A stretch of 64,000 nt of DNA from Bradyrhizobium arachidis (lineage in GTDB: Bacteria > Pseudomonadota > Alphaproteobacteria > Rhizobiales > Xanthobacteraceae): assembly GCF_024758505.1 (NCBI RefSeq), contig NZ_CP077970.1, positions 3,534,001-3,598,000 of the forward strand. The letters run 5' to 3'. Shown piece after piece: positions 49,778 through 58,238 of this stretch (positions are counted from its first letter, which is position 1; each line of letters begins with the position of its first letter). The translations under genes and the position numbers were made by a program. The notes under the pieces are model-generated. The model saw only the letters and a list, made by a program, of their open reading frames with translations. It made no database searches and was not told the origin of the DNA.

Positions 49778-49820
49778 CTAAAGCGCGATGACGATTCAAC
49801 CTGAACTCATCGCGCTTTAG
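49778..49820. terminator. Hairpin at convergent gene ends
   Basis: CTAAAGCGCGATGA / TCATCGCGCTTTAG, 14-bp perfect arms with a 15-nt loop. The right arm includes the stop codon of the minus-strand gene. It probably ends transcription from both sides. Confidence 0.65.
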
Positions 49821-50416
49821 CGCGCGACCAGCTCGACCGCGCGGCCGCTCGCACCTGTGATCTTCACCTCGTCGTTGCCGCAGTCGAAGCCGCGCGCGAA
49901 ATCGTCGGCGGCCTTGCGCGCGAGCTCGTTGGCGTTCGGATTGGCGATCGCATCGACATAGGCGACGTGACAGACGCCCGGCGGCAGGCGCGTCACGACC
50001 AGCAGCGCCTTGGTTTTCGGCCGTCCCTGCTTGTCGGGGTCGCTGTTATCGGCGATGTGCCAGCGCTGGATGATCGCGAACGGCTTGCCGTCCGCCGCAC
50101 GCCACTCCACCGTGTGCTCAGACGAATTGAACGGGCCGAACCAGACCCCAGCCGCCGGCTCTTTGGCGGCCGTCGCGCGGTTTTTTCCGACCGAGACGAT
50201 TTCGCGCAGATCGTCCTCGGCGATCAGCACCACAAGGCCCGCCTTGCCTGGGCACACCCGCGTCGTGCTGCCGTCGAGATCGCTGGGTTTTCCGATCTGG
50301 CGGCAGTGTTCCGGGGCGGTCGAGGTGTAGCTGCTGCCGAAAGATTGGGCGCTGGCCTGGCCATAACAGCCGCAGGCGAGCAGCGCGATCAGGCAGGCGA
50401 CTATGACATGCTTCAT
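49817..50416 (-). CDS. Exported hypothetical protein (199 aa)
   Basis: The signal peptide MKHVIVACLIALLACGC... ends ASA-QS. A non-standard lipobox-like LLAC is also present, so a lipoprotein cannot be excluded. The periplasmic body has HCRQIGKPSDLDGSTTRVCP and RLPPGVCHVAYVDAIANPNA, then an FDCGNDEVKIT tail, giving four mature Cys. No family was recognised. AGGGGC precedes the ATG at 50416. Confidence 0.78.
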   Translation of the reverse strand: MKHVIVACLIALLACGCYGQASAQSFGSSYTSTAPEHCRQIGKPSDLDGSTTRVCPGKAGLVVLIAEDDLREIVSVGKNRATAAKEPAAGVWFGPFNSSEHTVEWRAADGKPFAIIQRWHIADNSDPDKQGRPKTKALLVVTRLPPGVCHVAYVDAIANPNANELARKAADDFARGFDCGNDEVKITGASGRAVELVAR

Positions 50417-50580
50417 GATGAGCCCCTTGGGCCGCGGAACCCTCTCCATCAGACGTGCTCATTGTGGGGAAGGTTCAAAGGGGGCTTCGTAGCACCTGAC
50501 AGCGGCGCGGAATCGTTCTAGAAGAGCGCCTTCGCTTGAGCCCCAAAGGGCTTCGTTCGCGTTTCTCACGTTTCTCGGTC

Positions 50581-51150
50581 ATGCCCGCTATCTCCACGAA
50601 CAAACCGTTTCGCGTCGGCCGCTCCAAGACCGGACTTGGTCTCTTCGCCACCAAACCGATCAAGAAGGGTTCCCGGATCATCCGCTATTTCGGGCCGATC
50701 CTGGATTCGCGGATCAAGGAACAGGACGACATCGAGAACAAGTACCTGTTCGAGCTGAACGGTCGCTGGACCATCGACGGCTCGGTGCGCAAGAACGTCG
50801 CCCGCTACATCAACCATTCCTGCCGGCCGAATGCGGAATCCGACGTGCGACCGCGCGAGCGCAAGGTCTTCATCCGCGCCATCAAGAACATCGAGCCGGG
50901 CGACGAGATCAACTACGATTACGGCACGGACTATTTCAAAGCCTATCTGAAGCCGATCGGCTGCAAATGCCAATCCTGCGAGAAGAAGCGCAAGAAGATG
51001 CGCGCCGAAGCTCGCGCCGAGCGGGCAAAAGTCAAGGCGCGCGCCGAGCGCAAAGCGCAGAAGGCGGCCGGCAAGACTGCGGCAACCAAGGCACCGGCAA
51101 AGAAGAAGCTGAACGGCAAGCATTTCAACGGCAAGGTCGGACGCGTCTGA
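50581..51150 (+). CDS. SET-domain protein-lysine methyltransferase with H1-like basic tail
   Basis: A 189-aa protein. The SET domain (about residues 7-125) has FRVGRSKTGLGLFATKPIKK, IIRYFGPILDS, VARYINHSCRPNAESDVR (NHSC catalytic/pseudoknot motif) and GDEINYDYGTDYF. A CKCQSCEKKRKK post-SET-like cysteine cluster follows (three Cys). The last 60 residues are Lys/Ala/Arg-rich (KAQKAAGKTAATKAPAKKK), like histone H1 or bacterial HctB tails. SET enzymes transfer methyl from S-adenosylmethionine to lysine. The target is unknown; nucleoid proteins or ribosomal proteins are reasonable guesses. Confidence 0.9.
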   Translation: MPAISTNKPFRVGRSKTGLGLFATKPIKKGSRIIRYFGPILDSRIKEQDDIENKYLFELNGRWTIDGSVRKNVARYINHSCRPNAESDVRPRERKVFIRAIKNIEPGDEINYDYGTDYFKAYLKPIGCKCQSCEKKRKKMRAEARAERAKVKARAERKAQKAAGKTAATKAPAKKKLNGKHFNGKVGRV

Positions 51151-51167
51151 GCTTGCTCCGCTGTCAT

Positions 51168-51186
51168 GCCCCGGCTTGACCGGGGC
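51168..51186. repeat. Small GC hairpin GCCCCGG-CTTGA-CCGGGGC
   Basis: A perfect 7-bp stem between the convergent SET and MFS genes, preceded by GTCAT. It looks like a minimal member of the dispersed REP-type elements or a transcript end. Confidence 0.6.
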
Positions 51187-51201
51187 ACCCAGTCAGGTTG
51201 C

Positions 51202-52443
51202 CTAACTCGGCTTCAGCGCCCGGCGATACAGCGCTAGCAGCAACCCAAACAGCAGGGCCGCCGAGAGGCCGAGCGACCAGTGGATGCCGATCCCGGCGCC
51301 GACGACCCCCACGGTGAGGCCGCTGAACGCGCGCATGCCGAGGCCTGCCATGTTGAACAGTCCGACGACCCGGCCGCGGCTGTCGGCCGGCGCGTTGATC
51401 TGCACCAGTGCCTGCGCCATCGTGTTGAACGACAATTCGAAGAAGCCGGCGGCAAACAGCAGCGCGATTGCGAGCCCGTAGATCCCGACGGTGGCGAAGG
51501 CGAGCAGGGTTACGCTCCACAGGATGGCGAGCATGATGGCCGTTCGCGGGCTGGGCTTCAGCCGCCCCCAGGATTCCAGGGCGATGGCCGCGAGCACCGC
51601 ACCGGCCGCGTCGGCCGCCAGCAGCACGCTATAGGACACGCCGGGATCGCCGTGCCCGAGGTCGCCGGCAAAGCCGGGCATCTGGGCGTGATAGGCGTTG
51701 CCGATCATGAAGGAGGTGAGGCCGGCCAGCCAAGTCATCGAGATCAGCACCGGCTGCTTGGCGATGTCGCGGATGGTCTGCACGATGTCGGCAAGGCCGC
51801 GCACCGCGAAGCGCCGCGGCGTTGCGCTCTTGCCGCTGCTCGGCGCCCGGAACAGCCACAGCAGCATCGGCAGATAGAACAGCGTGTTGAGAATGATGCC
51901 GTGGGAGCGGCCGAGCCCCAGCATGATGACGCCGCCCACGGCCGGGCCGACCAGGATGCCCAGATAGCGCGCCATCGCGTTCAGCCGCACCGCGCTCGGA
52001 AGGTCGGCGGGGCCGACGATGTCGAACAGCAGGAGCTGGTTCGGCGTCTGCCACAGCACGCCGGCGCAGCCGTGGATGACCAGCAGCAGCATCGCGTGCC
52101 ACATCTGCAAGCTGTCGGTGAGGAAGAAGATGCCCCATCCGGCCGACGCCACGATGAAGAGCAGCATGCCGCACTGGATGATGCGGCGCGGGTCGAACCG
52201 GTCGGCGAGCCCACCGACGGCGACGGAAAACAGCAGGAAGGGCAACCAGTGCGACAGCACGGCGAAGCCCCCGAGCGTCGGCGAATGGAATTTCTGGAAC
52301 ACCACCCAATAGCTGATCACGTGTTCGACATTGTCGGCCATCATCGCCAGCACATAGGCTGCGAATTGGATACGATAGGGCCGCGACTTCATGGCTGCGA
52401 AGGAGCTGGATGCAGCCACGGATGGCGAGGGTTGGGGATTCAC
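51202..52443 (-). CDS. MFS transporter
   Basis: A 413-aa protein with about 10-12 membrane helices and the family loop motif VGGLADRFDPRRIIQCGML (GxLaDrxgrR type) between helices 2 and 3. Other segments are HGCAGVLWQTPNQLLLFDIV, FNTMAQALVQINAPADSRGR and VVGLFNMAGLGMRAFSGLTV. It resembles the enterobactin-exporter-like (MFS_3) group. The substrate is unknown. The start is GTG at 52443, with AGG 8 bp upstream; ATG at 52392 is an alternative that would still keep the first helix. Confidence 0.87.
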   Translation of the reverse strand: MNPQPSPSVAASSSFAAMKSRPYRIQFAAYVLAMMADNVEHVISYWVVFQKFHSPTLGGFAVLSHWLPFLLFSVAVGGLADRFDPRRIIQCGMLLFIVASAGWGIFFLTDSLQMWHAMLLLVIHGCAGVLWQTPNQLLLFDIVGPADLPSAVRLNAMARYLGILVGPAVGGVIMLGLGRSHGIILNTLFYLPMLLWLFRAPSSGKSATPRRFAVRGLADIVQTIRDIAKQPVLISMTWLAGLTSFMIGNAYHAQMPGFAGDLGHGDPGVSYSVLLAADAAGAVLAAIALESWGRLKPSPRTAIMLAILWSVTLLAFATVGIYGLAIALLFAAGFFELSFNTMAQALVQINAPADSRGRVVGLFNMAGLGMRAFSGLTVGVVGAGIGIHWSLGLSAALLFGLLLALYRRALKPS

Positions 52444-52826
52444 GCGAACACCTGGGATTGGCCGGGGCGGCCCGAGAATGCCGGCAGGGCATTTAGCTTC
52501 CGCTTGCGCCGATACACGTTCGTTACCGGGTGCTCAAGAGGCCAGGGTGCAAACCAGCCACGCACCGCGGCACAGCTCGGGCGAAGATGCGCCGCGAGGA
52601 CGAGTTTGCGGCACGCTCACGCCACTCTCTCACTGTCATCGCCCGCGAAGGCGGGCGATCCAGTATTCCAGAGACAGTGACGAATACGGAGAAGCCGCGG
52701 CGTACTGGATTCCCCGCTTTCGCGGGGAATGACAGTGGTGGGTGGGGAGGCGCCGCCCACAGCGGCAACTGATGATCGCCCTGGCTTTCACCAGGGCGAC
52801 GCTAGGAGAAGATCGTCGGCGCACTG
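52444..52826. other. Intergenic region with one palindromic repeat
   Basis: 383 bp with no supported gene. Its main content is the repeat at 52634-52735. The rest shows no clear promoter, though the MFS gene's promoter should be at its left end. Confidence 0.55.
52634..52735. repeat. Dispersed palindromic repeat, GTCATCGCCCGCGAAGGCGGG family
   Basis: Two hairpins in one unit: CGCCCGCGAAGGCGGGCG near 52638 and TCCCCGCTTTCGCGGGGAATGAC at the right end. The paired text CCAGTATTCCAGAGACAG and GCGTACTGGATT lies between. It is a type found scattered in Bradyrhizobium; one copy here. Confidence 0.8.
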
Positions 52827-53225
52827 TTATGCCGTCACCGCACTCCCGCTCTTGCGCAGGCCGATAAACTGCAACTCCGCGAACACGCCGGTGGCGATCG
52901 CCTGCGCGACCACCATGATCACGCCCAGCAGATTCGGCGACACCGCGCCGGAGAGCAGCAGCGCGATGCTACCGACCGTCCACAGCGCATTGCCGACCAC
53001 GACCAGCATCACGAGCGCCTTTGGCACCTCACTACGCGAGGCGAGCCAGGCGACCAGCGCGGTGTAGGCGATCAGGAACAGGCCGGTCTCGCGCAGCAGC
53101 ACCTCCGGCAGATTGAACAGCGAGGCGAAAGCGCCGGTACCGAAGGTGAAGCCGAGCGCGGCAACGCCGCTGAAGACGGCATCGGCGAGCAGGGCGCGGC
53201 GCAGGAACGTGGAAGCATGGATCAT
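52827..53225 (-). CDS. Four-helix integral membrane protein (132 aa)
   Basis: Helices: LLADAVFSGVAALGFTFGTG, LFLIAYTALVAWLASR, LVMLVVVGNALWTVGSIALL and LLGVIMVVAQAIATGVFAEL. No family was recognised with confidence. An excellent ribosome site AAAGGAG fixes the ATG at 53225. It is the second gene of a pair with the 76-aa gene upstream. Both are divergent from the XRE-type regulator, so they are the likely target of that regulator. Confidence 0.82.
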   Translation of the reverse strand: MIHASTFLRRALLADAVFSGVAALGFTFGTGAFASLFNLPEVLLRETGLFLIAYTALVAWLASRSEVPKALVMLVVVGNALWTVGSIALLLSGAVSPNLLGVIMVVAQAIATGVFAELQFIGLRKSGSAVTA

Positions 53226-53259
53226 GGTCGTTCTCCTTTGGGGGCTTCGGGGGTGGACA

Positions 53260-53490
53260 TCAGCGCACGCCGCGCCACCAGGCGCGGACGAGGGCAGCGA
53301 GACGGAACGGGCAGAGGCTCTTGCCGACGCTGTGCTCGAACGCCAGAACTTGCGCGACCACAAAATCGCCGGTCGAGTGCACCAGCGGTTCGGGCATGTT
53401 GAGCTGGCGCGCCAGCATTCGGGTGGCGAACTTCACGAGCCAGGGAACAAGGTGGTCGGCGAGGGTGCGGTAGAGCAGCAGCGCGATCAT
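53260..53490 (-). CDS. Small hypothetical protein (76 aa)
   Basis: MIALLLYRTLADHLVPWLVK begins a short amphipathic or membrane-associated helix. ATRMLARQLNMPEPLVHSTG and a basic C-terminus (ALVRAWWRGVR) follow. Function unknown. AGGAG lies 6 bp before the ATG at 53490, favouring it over ATG 53496. The start is 49 bp beyond the regulator palindrome at 53539. Confidence 0.7.
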   Translation of the reverse strand: MIALLLYRTLADHLVPWLVKFATRMLARQLNMPEPLVHSTGDFVVAQVLAFEHSVGKSLCPFRLAALVRAWWRGVR

Positions 53491-53538
53491 GGTCATCTCC
53501 TGATGGTCAGAAGATGCGCCGCCCCGATCGGCAATTCG

Positions 53539-53555
53539 ATTACCTCGCTGGTAAT
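53539..53555. promoter_or_regulatory. Operator-like palindrome ATTACC-TCGCT-GGTAAT
   Basis: A perfect 6-bp dyad in the 100-bp gap between the small-gene pair and the first XRE/MmyB-type regulator. It is a likely site for autoregulation and target repression. Confidence 0.65.
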
Positions 53556-53590
53556 GGAAGGGCCGAAATTCGCATGCTAGGTTTCCTGCC

Positions 53591-54406
53591 ATGAACGCAC
53601 ATGCATCCACGGCACGAGCCGAAAAATCCCAGCCGATCCATATCGGCGATCATCTGCGCGAATGGCGGCAGCGCCGCCGCATGAGCCAGCTCGACCTCGC
53701 GGTCGAGGCCGAGGTCTCGGCGCGCCATCTGAGCTTCGTCGAGACCGGGCGCGCCGCGCCATCGCGCGACATGGTGCTGAAGCTCGCCGAGCGGCTCGAC
53801 GTGCCCTTGCGCGAACGCAACGTGCTGCTGGTGGCCGCCGGCTACGCGCCGGCGTTCCAGCAGCGCCCGCTGGAGGATCCCGCCTTGAAATCAGCCCGCC
53901 AGGCGATCGACCTCGTGCTGAAGGCGCATGAGCCGAACCCCGCGCTCGCCGTCGACCGGCACTGGAATCTGGTGTCCGCCAATCGCATGGTGGCGCCGCT
54001 GCTCGAGGGCATTCCACCGCGGCTGCTCGGCCAGCCCTTCAACGTGCTGCGGCTTGCGTTCCATCCCGAGGCACTGGCGGCGCGCACAGTGAACCTCGCC
54101 GAATGGTGCGGGCATCTTCTGGAGCGCCTGCATCGGCAATGCGAGGCGACGGCCGACCCCGAGCTGATCAAGCTCTACAATGACCTGAAGGGTTTTCCGA
54201 TCCCGGCGCGCTCGGCGCCGCTGTCGAGCGACAATGTCGCGATCCCCTTCAAGATGCGATACCAGGGCGAAATCCTGAGCTTCTTCTCCACCACCATGGT
54301 GTTCGGCACGCCGGTCGACATCACACTGTCGGAGTTGGCGATCGAGACGTTTTTTCCGGCGGACGAAAAGACCGCGGAGCGGCTGCGCGCGATGCAGCCG
54401 CGCTGA
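53591..54406 (+). CDS. XRE-family regulator with MmyB-like ligand domain (copy 1)
   Basis: A 271-aa protein. The N-terminal XRE HTH lies at about 18-75 (GDHLREWRQRRRMSQLDLAV, SARHLSFVETGRAAPSRDMV). A MmyB/MLTR-type PAS-like domain spans about 100-265 (ALAVDRHWNLVSANRMVAPL, FNVLRLAFHPEALAARTVNL, VFGTPVDITLSELAIETFFP). Such regulators bind hydrophobic ligands, proposed to be fatty acids in one structure. They usually control a divergent neighbour. An ATTACC dyad lies 36 bp upstream. A paralogue follows 44 bp after. Confidence 0.92.
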   Translation: MNAHASTARAEKSQPIHIGDHLREWRQRRRMSQLDLAVEAEVSARHLSFVETGRAAPSRDMVLKLAERLDVPLRERNVLLVAAGYAPAFQQRPLEDPALKSARQAIDLVLKAHEPNPALAVDRHWNLVSANRMVAPLLEGIPPRLLGQPFNVLRLAFHPEALAARTVNLAEWCGHLLERLHRQCEATADPELIKLYNDLKGFPIPARSAPLSSDNVAIPFKMRYQGEILSFFSTTMVFGTPVDITLSELAIETFFPADEKTAERLRAMQPR

Positions 54407-54450
54407 TCGGCAGCGTTTACAGCCACGCGCGTCGCTCGTAGAATCCGGGG

Positions 54451-55275
54451 ATGGATACGCGCGCGTCCAAAGCTTTTCGGCCTGCCAATCCCGTCGGCGA
54501 TCTCTTGCGCGGCTGGCGCACGCGCCGCGCGCTGAGCCAGGCGGAGCTCGCCTTTGAAGCGGGGATCTCGATCAAGCATCTGAGCTATGTCGAGACCGCC
54601 AAGGCAACGGCGAGTAGGGACATCCTGCTCCAGCTTGCCTCCGCGCTCGACCTGTCGCTGCGCGATCGCAACGCGCTGCTCGAGGCAGGCGGCTTTGCGC
54701 GGCAGTATGGCGAGCGCGACCTGTCGGCGCCGGAGCTCGCCGACGCACGGCGTGCGATCGACCTTCTGCTCAGCCGTCACGAGCCGTTTCCCGCGATCGT
54801 CACCGACCGACGCTGGAACGTCATGCAGGCCAACCGCGCGGCCTTGCGGCTGATGACCATGCTGCTTGGGGAAGAGCGCGTGCAGCGACCGCTCAATCAC
54901 ATGCGGATGTTCCTCGCGCCGAACGAGCTGAAACCGTTCGTCGAGAATTGGCCGGGCGTGGCGGCGGCGCTGTTGTCGCGGGCGCGCCACGAGGCGATGG
55001 CGGCACCGCTCGACGAAGCCCTGCAATCGACCTGGCGTGAGCTGATGCGCTTGCCGGACATCCCGGCACCTCAGATCGAGGAGTGCGCTGCACCCGGGCC
55101 GCTCTGCGAGGTGCGTCTGCGCAAGAGCGAAATCGGCATCGGCCTGATCGGCGCGGTGCTGACGCTTGGCACGCCGCAGGACGTGACGTTGCAGGAGCTC
55201 CGCGTCGAGATGTTCATGCCGGCGGATGCCGCGTCTGAAGCAGCCCTGGTCGCGCTCGCCGCTCAGGACGCCTGA
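54451..55275 (+). CDS. XRE-family regulator with MmyB-like ligand domain (copy 2)
   Basis: A 274-aa paralogue of the previous gene with the same two-domain layout: GDLLRGWRTRRALSQAELAF and IKHLSYVETAKATASRDILL in the HTH, then FPAIVTDRRWNVMQANRAAL and TLGTPQDVTLQELRVEMFMP in the ligand domain. No ATTACC dyad was seen in the 44-bp gap, so it is probably cotranscribed with copy 1. Its stop overlaps the convergent thioesterase gene's end by 13 bp. Confidence 0.92.
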   Translation: MDTRASKAFRPANPVGDLLRGWRTRRALSQAELAFEAGISIKHLSYVETAKATASRDILLQLASALDLSLRDRNALLEAGGFARQYGERDLSAPELADARRAIDLLLSRHEPFPAIVTDRRWNVMQANRAALRLMTMLLGEERVQRPLNHMRMFLAPNELKPFVENWPGVAAALLSRARHEAMAAPLDEALQSTWRELMRLPDIPAPQIEECAAPGPLCEVRLRKSEIGIGLIGAVLTLGTPQDVTLQELRVEMFMPADAASEAALVALAAQDA

Positions 55276-56063
55276 GCCTGCACCGCCTCGCGCCGCTCAA
55301 AGCTCATCGCCTGCATCACCTCGGCAAACGGTCCCTTGCGGTCGCTCAGCGTCGCCGTGGTGAGACCTGCGCCATTGGCGCCGACGCGCGTGGCGGCGCG
55401 GATCAAGATCCATTCGTCCTCGGGCGGGCGGCAGAAATACAGGCTGATCTCGGGATTGATGAAGGTCCATTCGCGCATGTCGACGATCTGCGCAACGCCG
55501 CTGGAAAAGTCCGCGGACTGCACCGCCTGTAACAGCGGCGTGTTCGCTTCGCCTTCGACCAGCGGCGCATCGAGCCGCATCCAGGCGGCCGCGGGACCGG
55601 GCTTCTCGAGCGCGCCCTCGATCAGCCGCACCGAGACGTTCTGGAAATAGCGGCTCCATTTCTGCGCGAAGGCGGGCGGCGGCGTGCCGGCTTCGGGCGC
55701 CTTGTCGGCCGCGACCGTCTTGGCGAACGGATCCTTCGGTGACTCGCCACTGGACGCCGTCAACAGCGCGGTGCAGCGGCCGATCTCGGTCTCGCCGTCC
55801 ATCAGCCGAACCTGCACGGTCTTGGCCTTGCGGCCGTCGCGCAGCAGCTCCGTTCTGGTGGCGAAGGCGCGCAGGCCCGCGGGACGCCAGAGGTCGAAGG
55901 TCAGGCGGCGCACGGCAAAGCCGGAGTCCCCGGCGAGCCGCTCGACGTTGCGGGTCATCAGCGCGGTGGTCGCGCTTCCCTGCAGCATGTCCGGCGACCA
56001 CGGTCCGCCGGCAAGCTCGGTCGCGCGGAAAAGGCTGCCTTCCGGCTTGAAAATGGCGGTCAT
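55263..56063 (-). CDS. Thioesterase-family protein (TesB-like double hot-dog)
   Basis: A 266-aa protein with two hot-dog halves typical of acyl-CoA thioesterase II-like proteins. It has GGPWSPDMLQGSATTALMTR, VRRLTFDLWRPAGL and KTVQVRLMDGETEIGRCTAL in the first half. SADFSSGVAQIVDMREWTFI and WILIRAATRVGANGAGLTTA follow in the second. It likely hydrolyses acyl-CoA. GGAGA precedes the ATG at 56063; a TTG 12 bp upstream is less likely. It overlaps the convergent XRE gene. Confidence 0.87.
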   Translation of the reverse strand: MTAIFKPEGSLFRATELAGGPWSPDMLQGSATTALMTRNVERLAGDSGFAVRRLTFDLWRPAGLRAFATRTELLRDGRKAKTVQVRLMDGETEIGRCTALLTASSGESPKDPFAKTVAADKAPEAGTPPPAFAQKWSRYFQNVSVRLIEGALEKPGPAAAWMRLDAPLVEGEANTPLLQAVQSADFSSGVAQIVDMREWTFINPEISLYFCRPPEDEWILIRAATRVGANGAGLTTATLSDRKGPFAEVMQAMSFERREAVQAQAS

Positions 56064-56222
56064 CGCGGTCTCCAATTGGGCTCGATGGGCCGCGAGTATT
56101 GAGGGAGGCCGGGCGGGTCACAATAACCGCAGAGGTGCAGTCGCGAGCCATGCGGAACCCGTGCCTTGCACGGCCGTCGGTACCGCCTATGTTGGGACGA
56201 TCAATCGCGCCCGGAGACACCC

Positions 56223-56888
56223 ATGAGCACGCTAAAGCCGCTGAAGATCGACGTCGTCTCCGACGTGGTGTGCCCCTGGTGCTATATCGGCAAGCGTCGC
56301 ATCGAGAATGCGCTGGCGCTGGTGCCTGACGTTCCGGTCGAGCTCAACTTCCGCCCGTTCTTCCTCAATCCCTGGGTGCCGCGCGAGGGCATCAGCCGCG
56401 AGGATTATCTGACCAAAAAATTCGGCTCGGTCGAAGCCTATAAGGGCATCGCCGGCCGCGTCGTCGCCGCTGCAGGCGAGGAGGGGTTGACCTACAGGCC
56501 TGACCTGGTGCGGCGCCAGCCCAACACGATCGATTGTCACCGCCTGATCCACTGGGCCGGCGCGATCGGCAAGGCGCCGGAGATGAAGCAGCGCCTGATG
56601 GAGCTCTATTTCCGCGACGGCGGCGATCTCACCGATATCAACGTGCTGGTGCAGGCAGCAAGCGATGTCGGCCTCGATGCCGACGACGTGCGGCGGCGAC
56701 TTGCCACCGACGAGGACGTTGCGCGCATCTCGGCCGATGCGCAGGAAGCCGCCGAGAAGGGCATCTCCGGTGTGCCGACCTACGTCTTCGCGCAGAAATA
56801 CGCGGTCTCAGGCGCGCAGGATCCGAACCTGCTTGCGCGCGCCATCCGTCAGGTCTCGGAAGAGATCAACGCGCAGGCGGCGGAGTAG
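56223..56888 (+). CDS. DsbA-family oxidoreductase (FrnE-like, cytoplasmic)
   Basis: A 221-aa thioredoxin-fold protein with an inserted helical domain. The active-site CPWC is in VVSDVVCPWCYIGKRRIENA, and the cis-Pro loop is GISGVPTYVFAQKYAVSGAQ. No signal peptide is present, so it acts in the cytoplasm, as FrnE-type or 2-hydroxychromene-2-carboxylate-isomerase-related proteins do. It is a single gene divergent from the thioesterase. Confidence 0.9.
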   Translation: MSTLKPLKIDVVSDVVCPWCYIGKRRIENALALVPDVPVELNFRPFFLNPWVPREGISREDYLTKKFGSVEAYKGIAGRVVAAAGEEGLTYRPDLVRRQPNTIDCHRLIHWAGAIGKAPEMKQRLMELYFRDGGDLTDINVLVQAASDVGLDADDVRRRLATDEDVARISADAQEAAEKGISGVPTYVFAQKYAVSGAQDPNLLARAIRQVSEEINAQAAE

Positions 56889-56894
56889 CCGCCG

Positions 56895-58088
56895 CTACCT
56901 GCGGAGCAGGTGGACCGCGCGCCGCGCGGTAGCCAGCGCAAATCCGCGCGCGACCAGCGCCGCATGGATCAGCGCGACCGCCGGATCATTCCGTCGCAGC
57001 GGGATCAGCACGTCGCCGATCGCAAGGCGGCCGCGCCAGATCGGGTTGATCATGGGGTGATCGGCGCTGGCGGTGGAATCGGCGCTGGCGATCGCGGGAT
57101 CGGCGCAGAGGTGGCGGGTCAGCTCCAGCGTGAGCTGCACGCCCGGCGAATACTTTGCAAAGCGCTCGTCGATGCCGAGCTTGAAGAAGAACCCGCGGGC
57201 CTGATGTCGCAGCACGATGCCTGCGGCAATCGGCGTGGTGCCGGCGCGCAGGGTGACGATCTCACATTGGCCGGTCTCGGCCAGCGCCGGCACGGCGCAG
57301 CGGATGAACGTGGCGTCGCCTGCGTCTTGCGCGAGAGCGGTGCCACGCTTGCCTTTCCAGCCACTGGCTTCGAGCGTGAGGAATGTCTCGAGCGCCGGGC
57401 CGACATCGCGGGGCGTGCGCGCAACCTCGAATGTTACAGAGCCATGCGCTGCGAGCCGATGACGTTGGCGCCGCAGCTCCTTCAATTTCTTGCCGCCGAG
57501 TGCCGTGCGGAGCAGCGTCTCGCCATCCTGCGTGGCGTCGAGTGAGGCGCGGATATATGAGGTCAGCACCTGCGGTTGGAGACCCTCGCGGACGAGGCTC
57601 TCGGTGATCGATGTCATCGCCGCGCCGTCGAGCGCCACATCACGCAGGATCAACGCGTGAGCGCCGGCCTGGCGCGCCTGCTGGAGGAGTTGCGTGGCCG
57701 CATCATCAGTCGTGTCGCGATCGAGCGGCGGACTGCACAGCGTGCCATAGGGATGCGCGCTCACCAGCGCGGGCAGGGGAATCTTCCATGCGCGCCAGAG
57801 CGACACGACCGGCAACAGCCCGGTCAGCCGGCCCGACGCCAAGTCGAATGCACAGAGCGCGTTGGCGCCAGTGCGGCCGGGGGCCGTGGCGCTGACCGCG
57901 CGCTCCCAAGCGTGCAGATAATAGCCGTTCGGCTCAATCGCCCGTTCGCTGAGCGCCTGCCACTGCGTGGCGTCGATTGATGCGAGGGGAACGAGCTGCG
58001 TGGCGCTGGGCTGATTGCGCCCGCGCGCAGCCGTGGCATCGTTGGCGGATGCAGGATTGATCGCCGATCGATGCGCGATATCGACCAC
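56895..58088 (-). CDS. GNAT-family protein (BioF2-like / CelD-like acyltransferase)
   Basis: A 397-aa protein with two GNAT-like halves. The second half has GKKLKELRRQRHRLAAHGSV, FLTLEASGWKGKRGTALAQD, ETGQCEIVTLRAGTTPIAAG and FFFKLGIDERFAKYSPGVQL. This matches the Acetyltransf_6 family found in polysaccharide and lipid modification loci. A GTG start at 58088 is the longest option. It converges on the DsbA-like gene (6 bp apart). A TTAA-N7-TTGA site lies about 117 bp upstream. Confidence 0.85.
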   Translation of the reverse strand: MVDIAHRSAINPASANDATAARGRNQPSATQLVPLASIDATQWQALSERAIEPNGYYLHAWERAVSATAPGRTGANALCAFDLASGRLTGLLPVVSLWRAWKIPLPALVSAHPYGTLCSPPLDRDTTDDAATQLLQQARQAGAHALILRDVALDGAAMTSITESLVREGLQPQVLTSYIRASLDATQDGETLLRTALGGKKLKELRRQRHRLAAHGSVTFEVARTPRDVGPALETFLTLEASGWKGKRGTALAQDAGDATFIRCAVPALAETGQCEIVTLRAGTTPIAAGIVLRHQARGFFFKLGIDERFAKYSPGVQLTLELTRHLCADPAIASADSTASADHPMINPIWRGRLAIGDVLIPLRRNDPAVALIHAALVARGFALATARRAVHLLRR

Positions 58089-58204
58089 GTCCTAAAATTC
58101 CCGGTTCGCGCGGCCGGGCACGTCGCCTGACCGCGTCACGCGATGGTTCTAGCCGAAAGATTGGAAAATACCGTTGGCGCCCGCCTTCAATTCGAGCGGT
58201 AGTG

Positions 58205-58219
58205 TTAACGCTTCATTGA
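58205..58219. promoter_or_regulatory. Weak CtrA-like site TTAA-N7-TTGA
   Basis: TTAACGCTTCATTGA, one mismatch from TTAA-N7-TTAA. It lies between the GNAT gene start and the ccoG 3' end. Chance occurrence cannot be excluded. Confidence 0.3.
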
Positions 58220-58238
58220 GCATGTGGCGGAACCGGCA

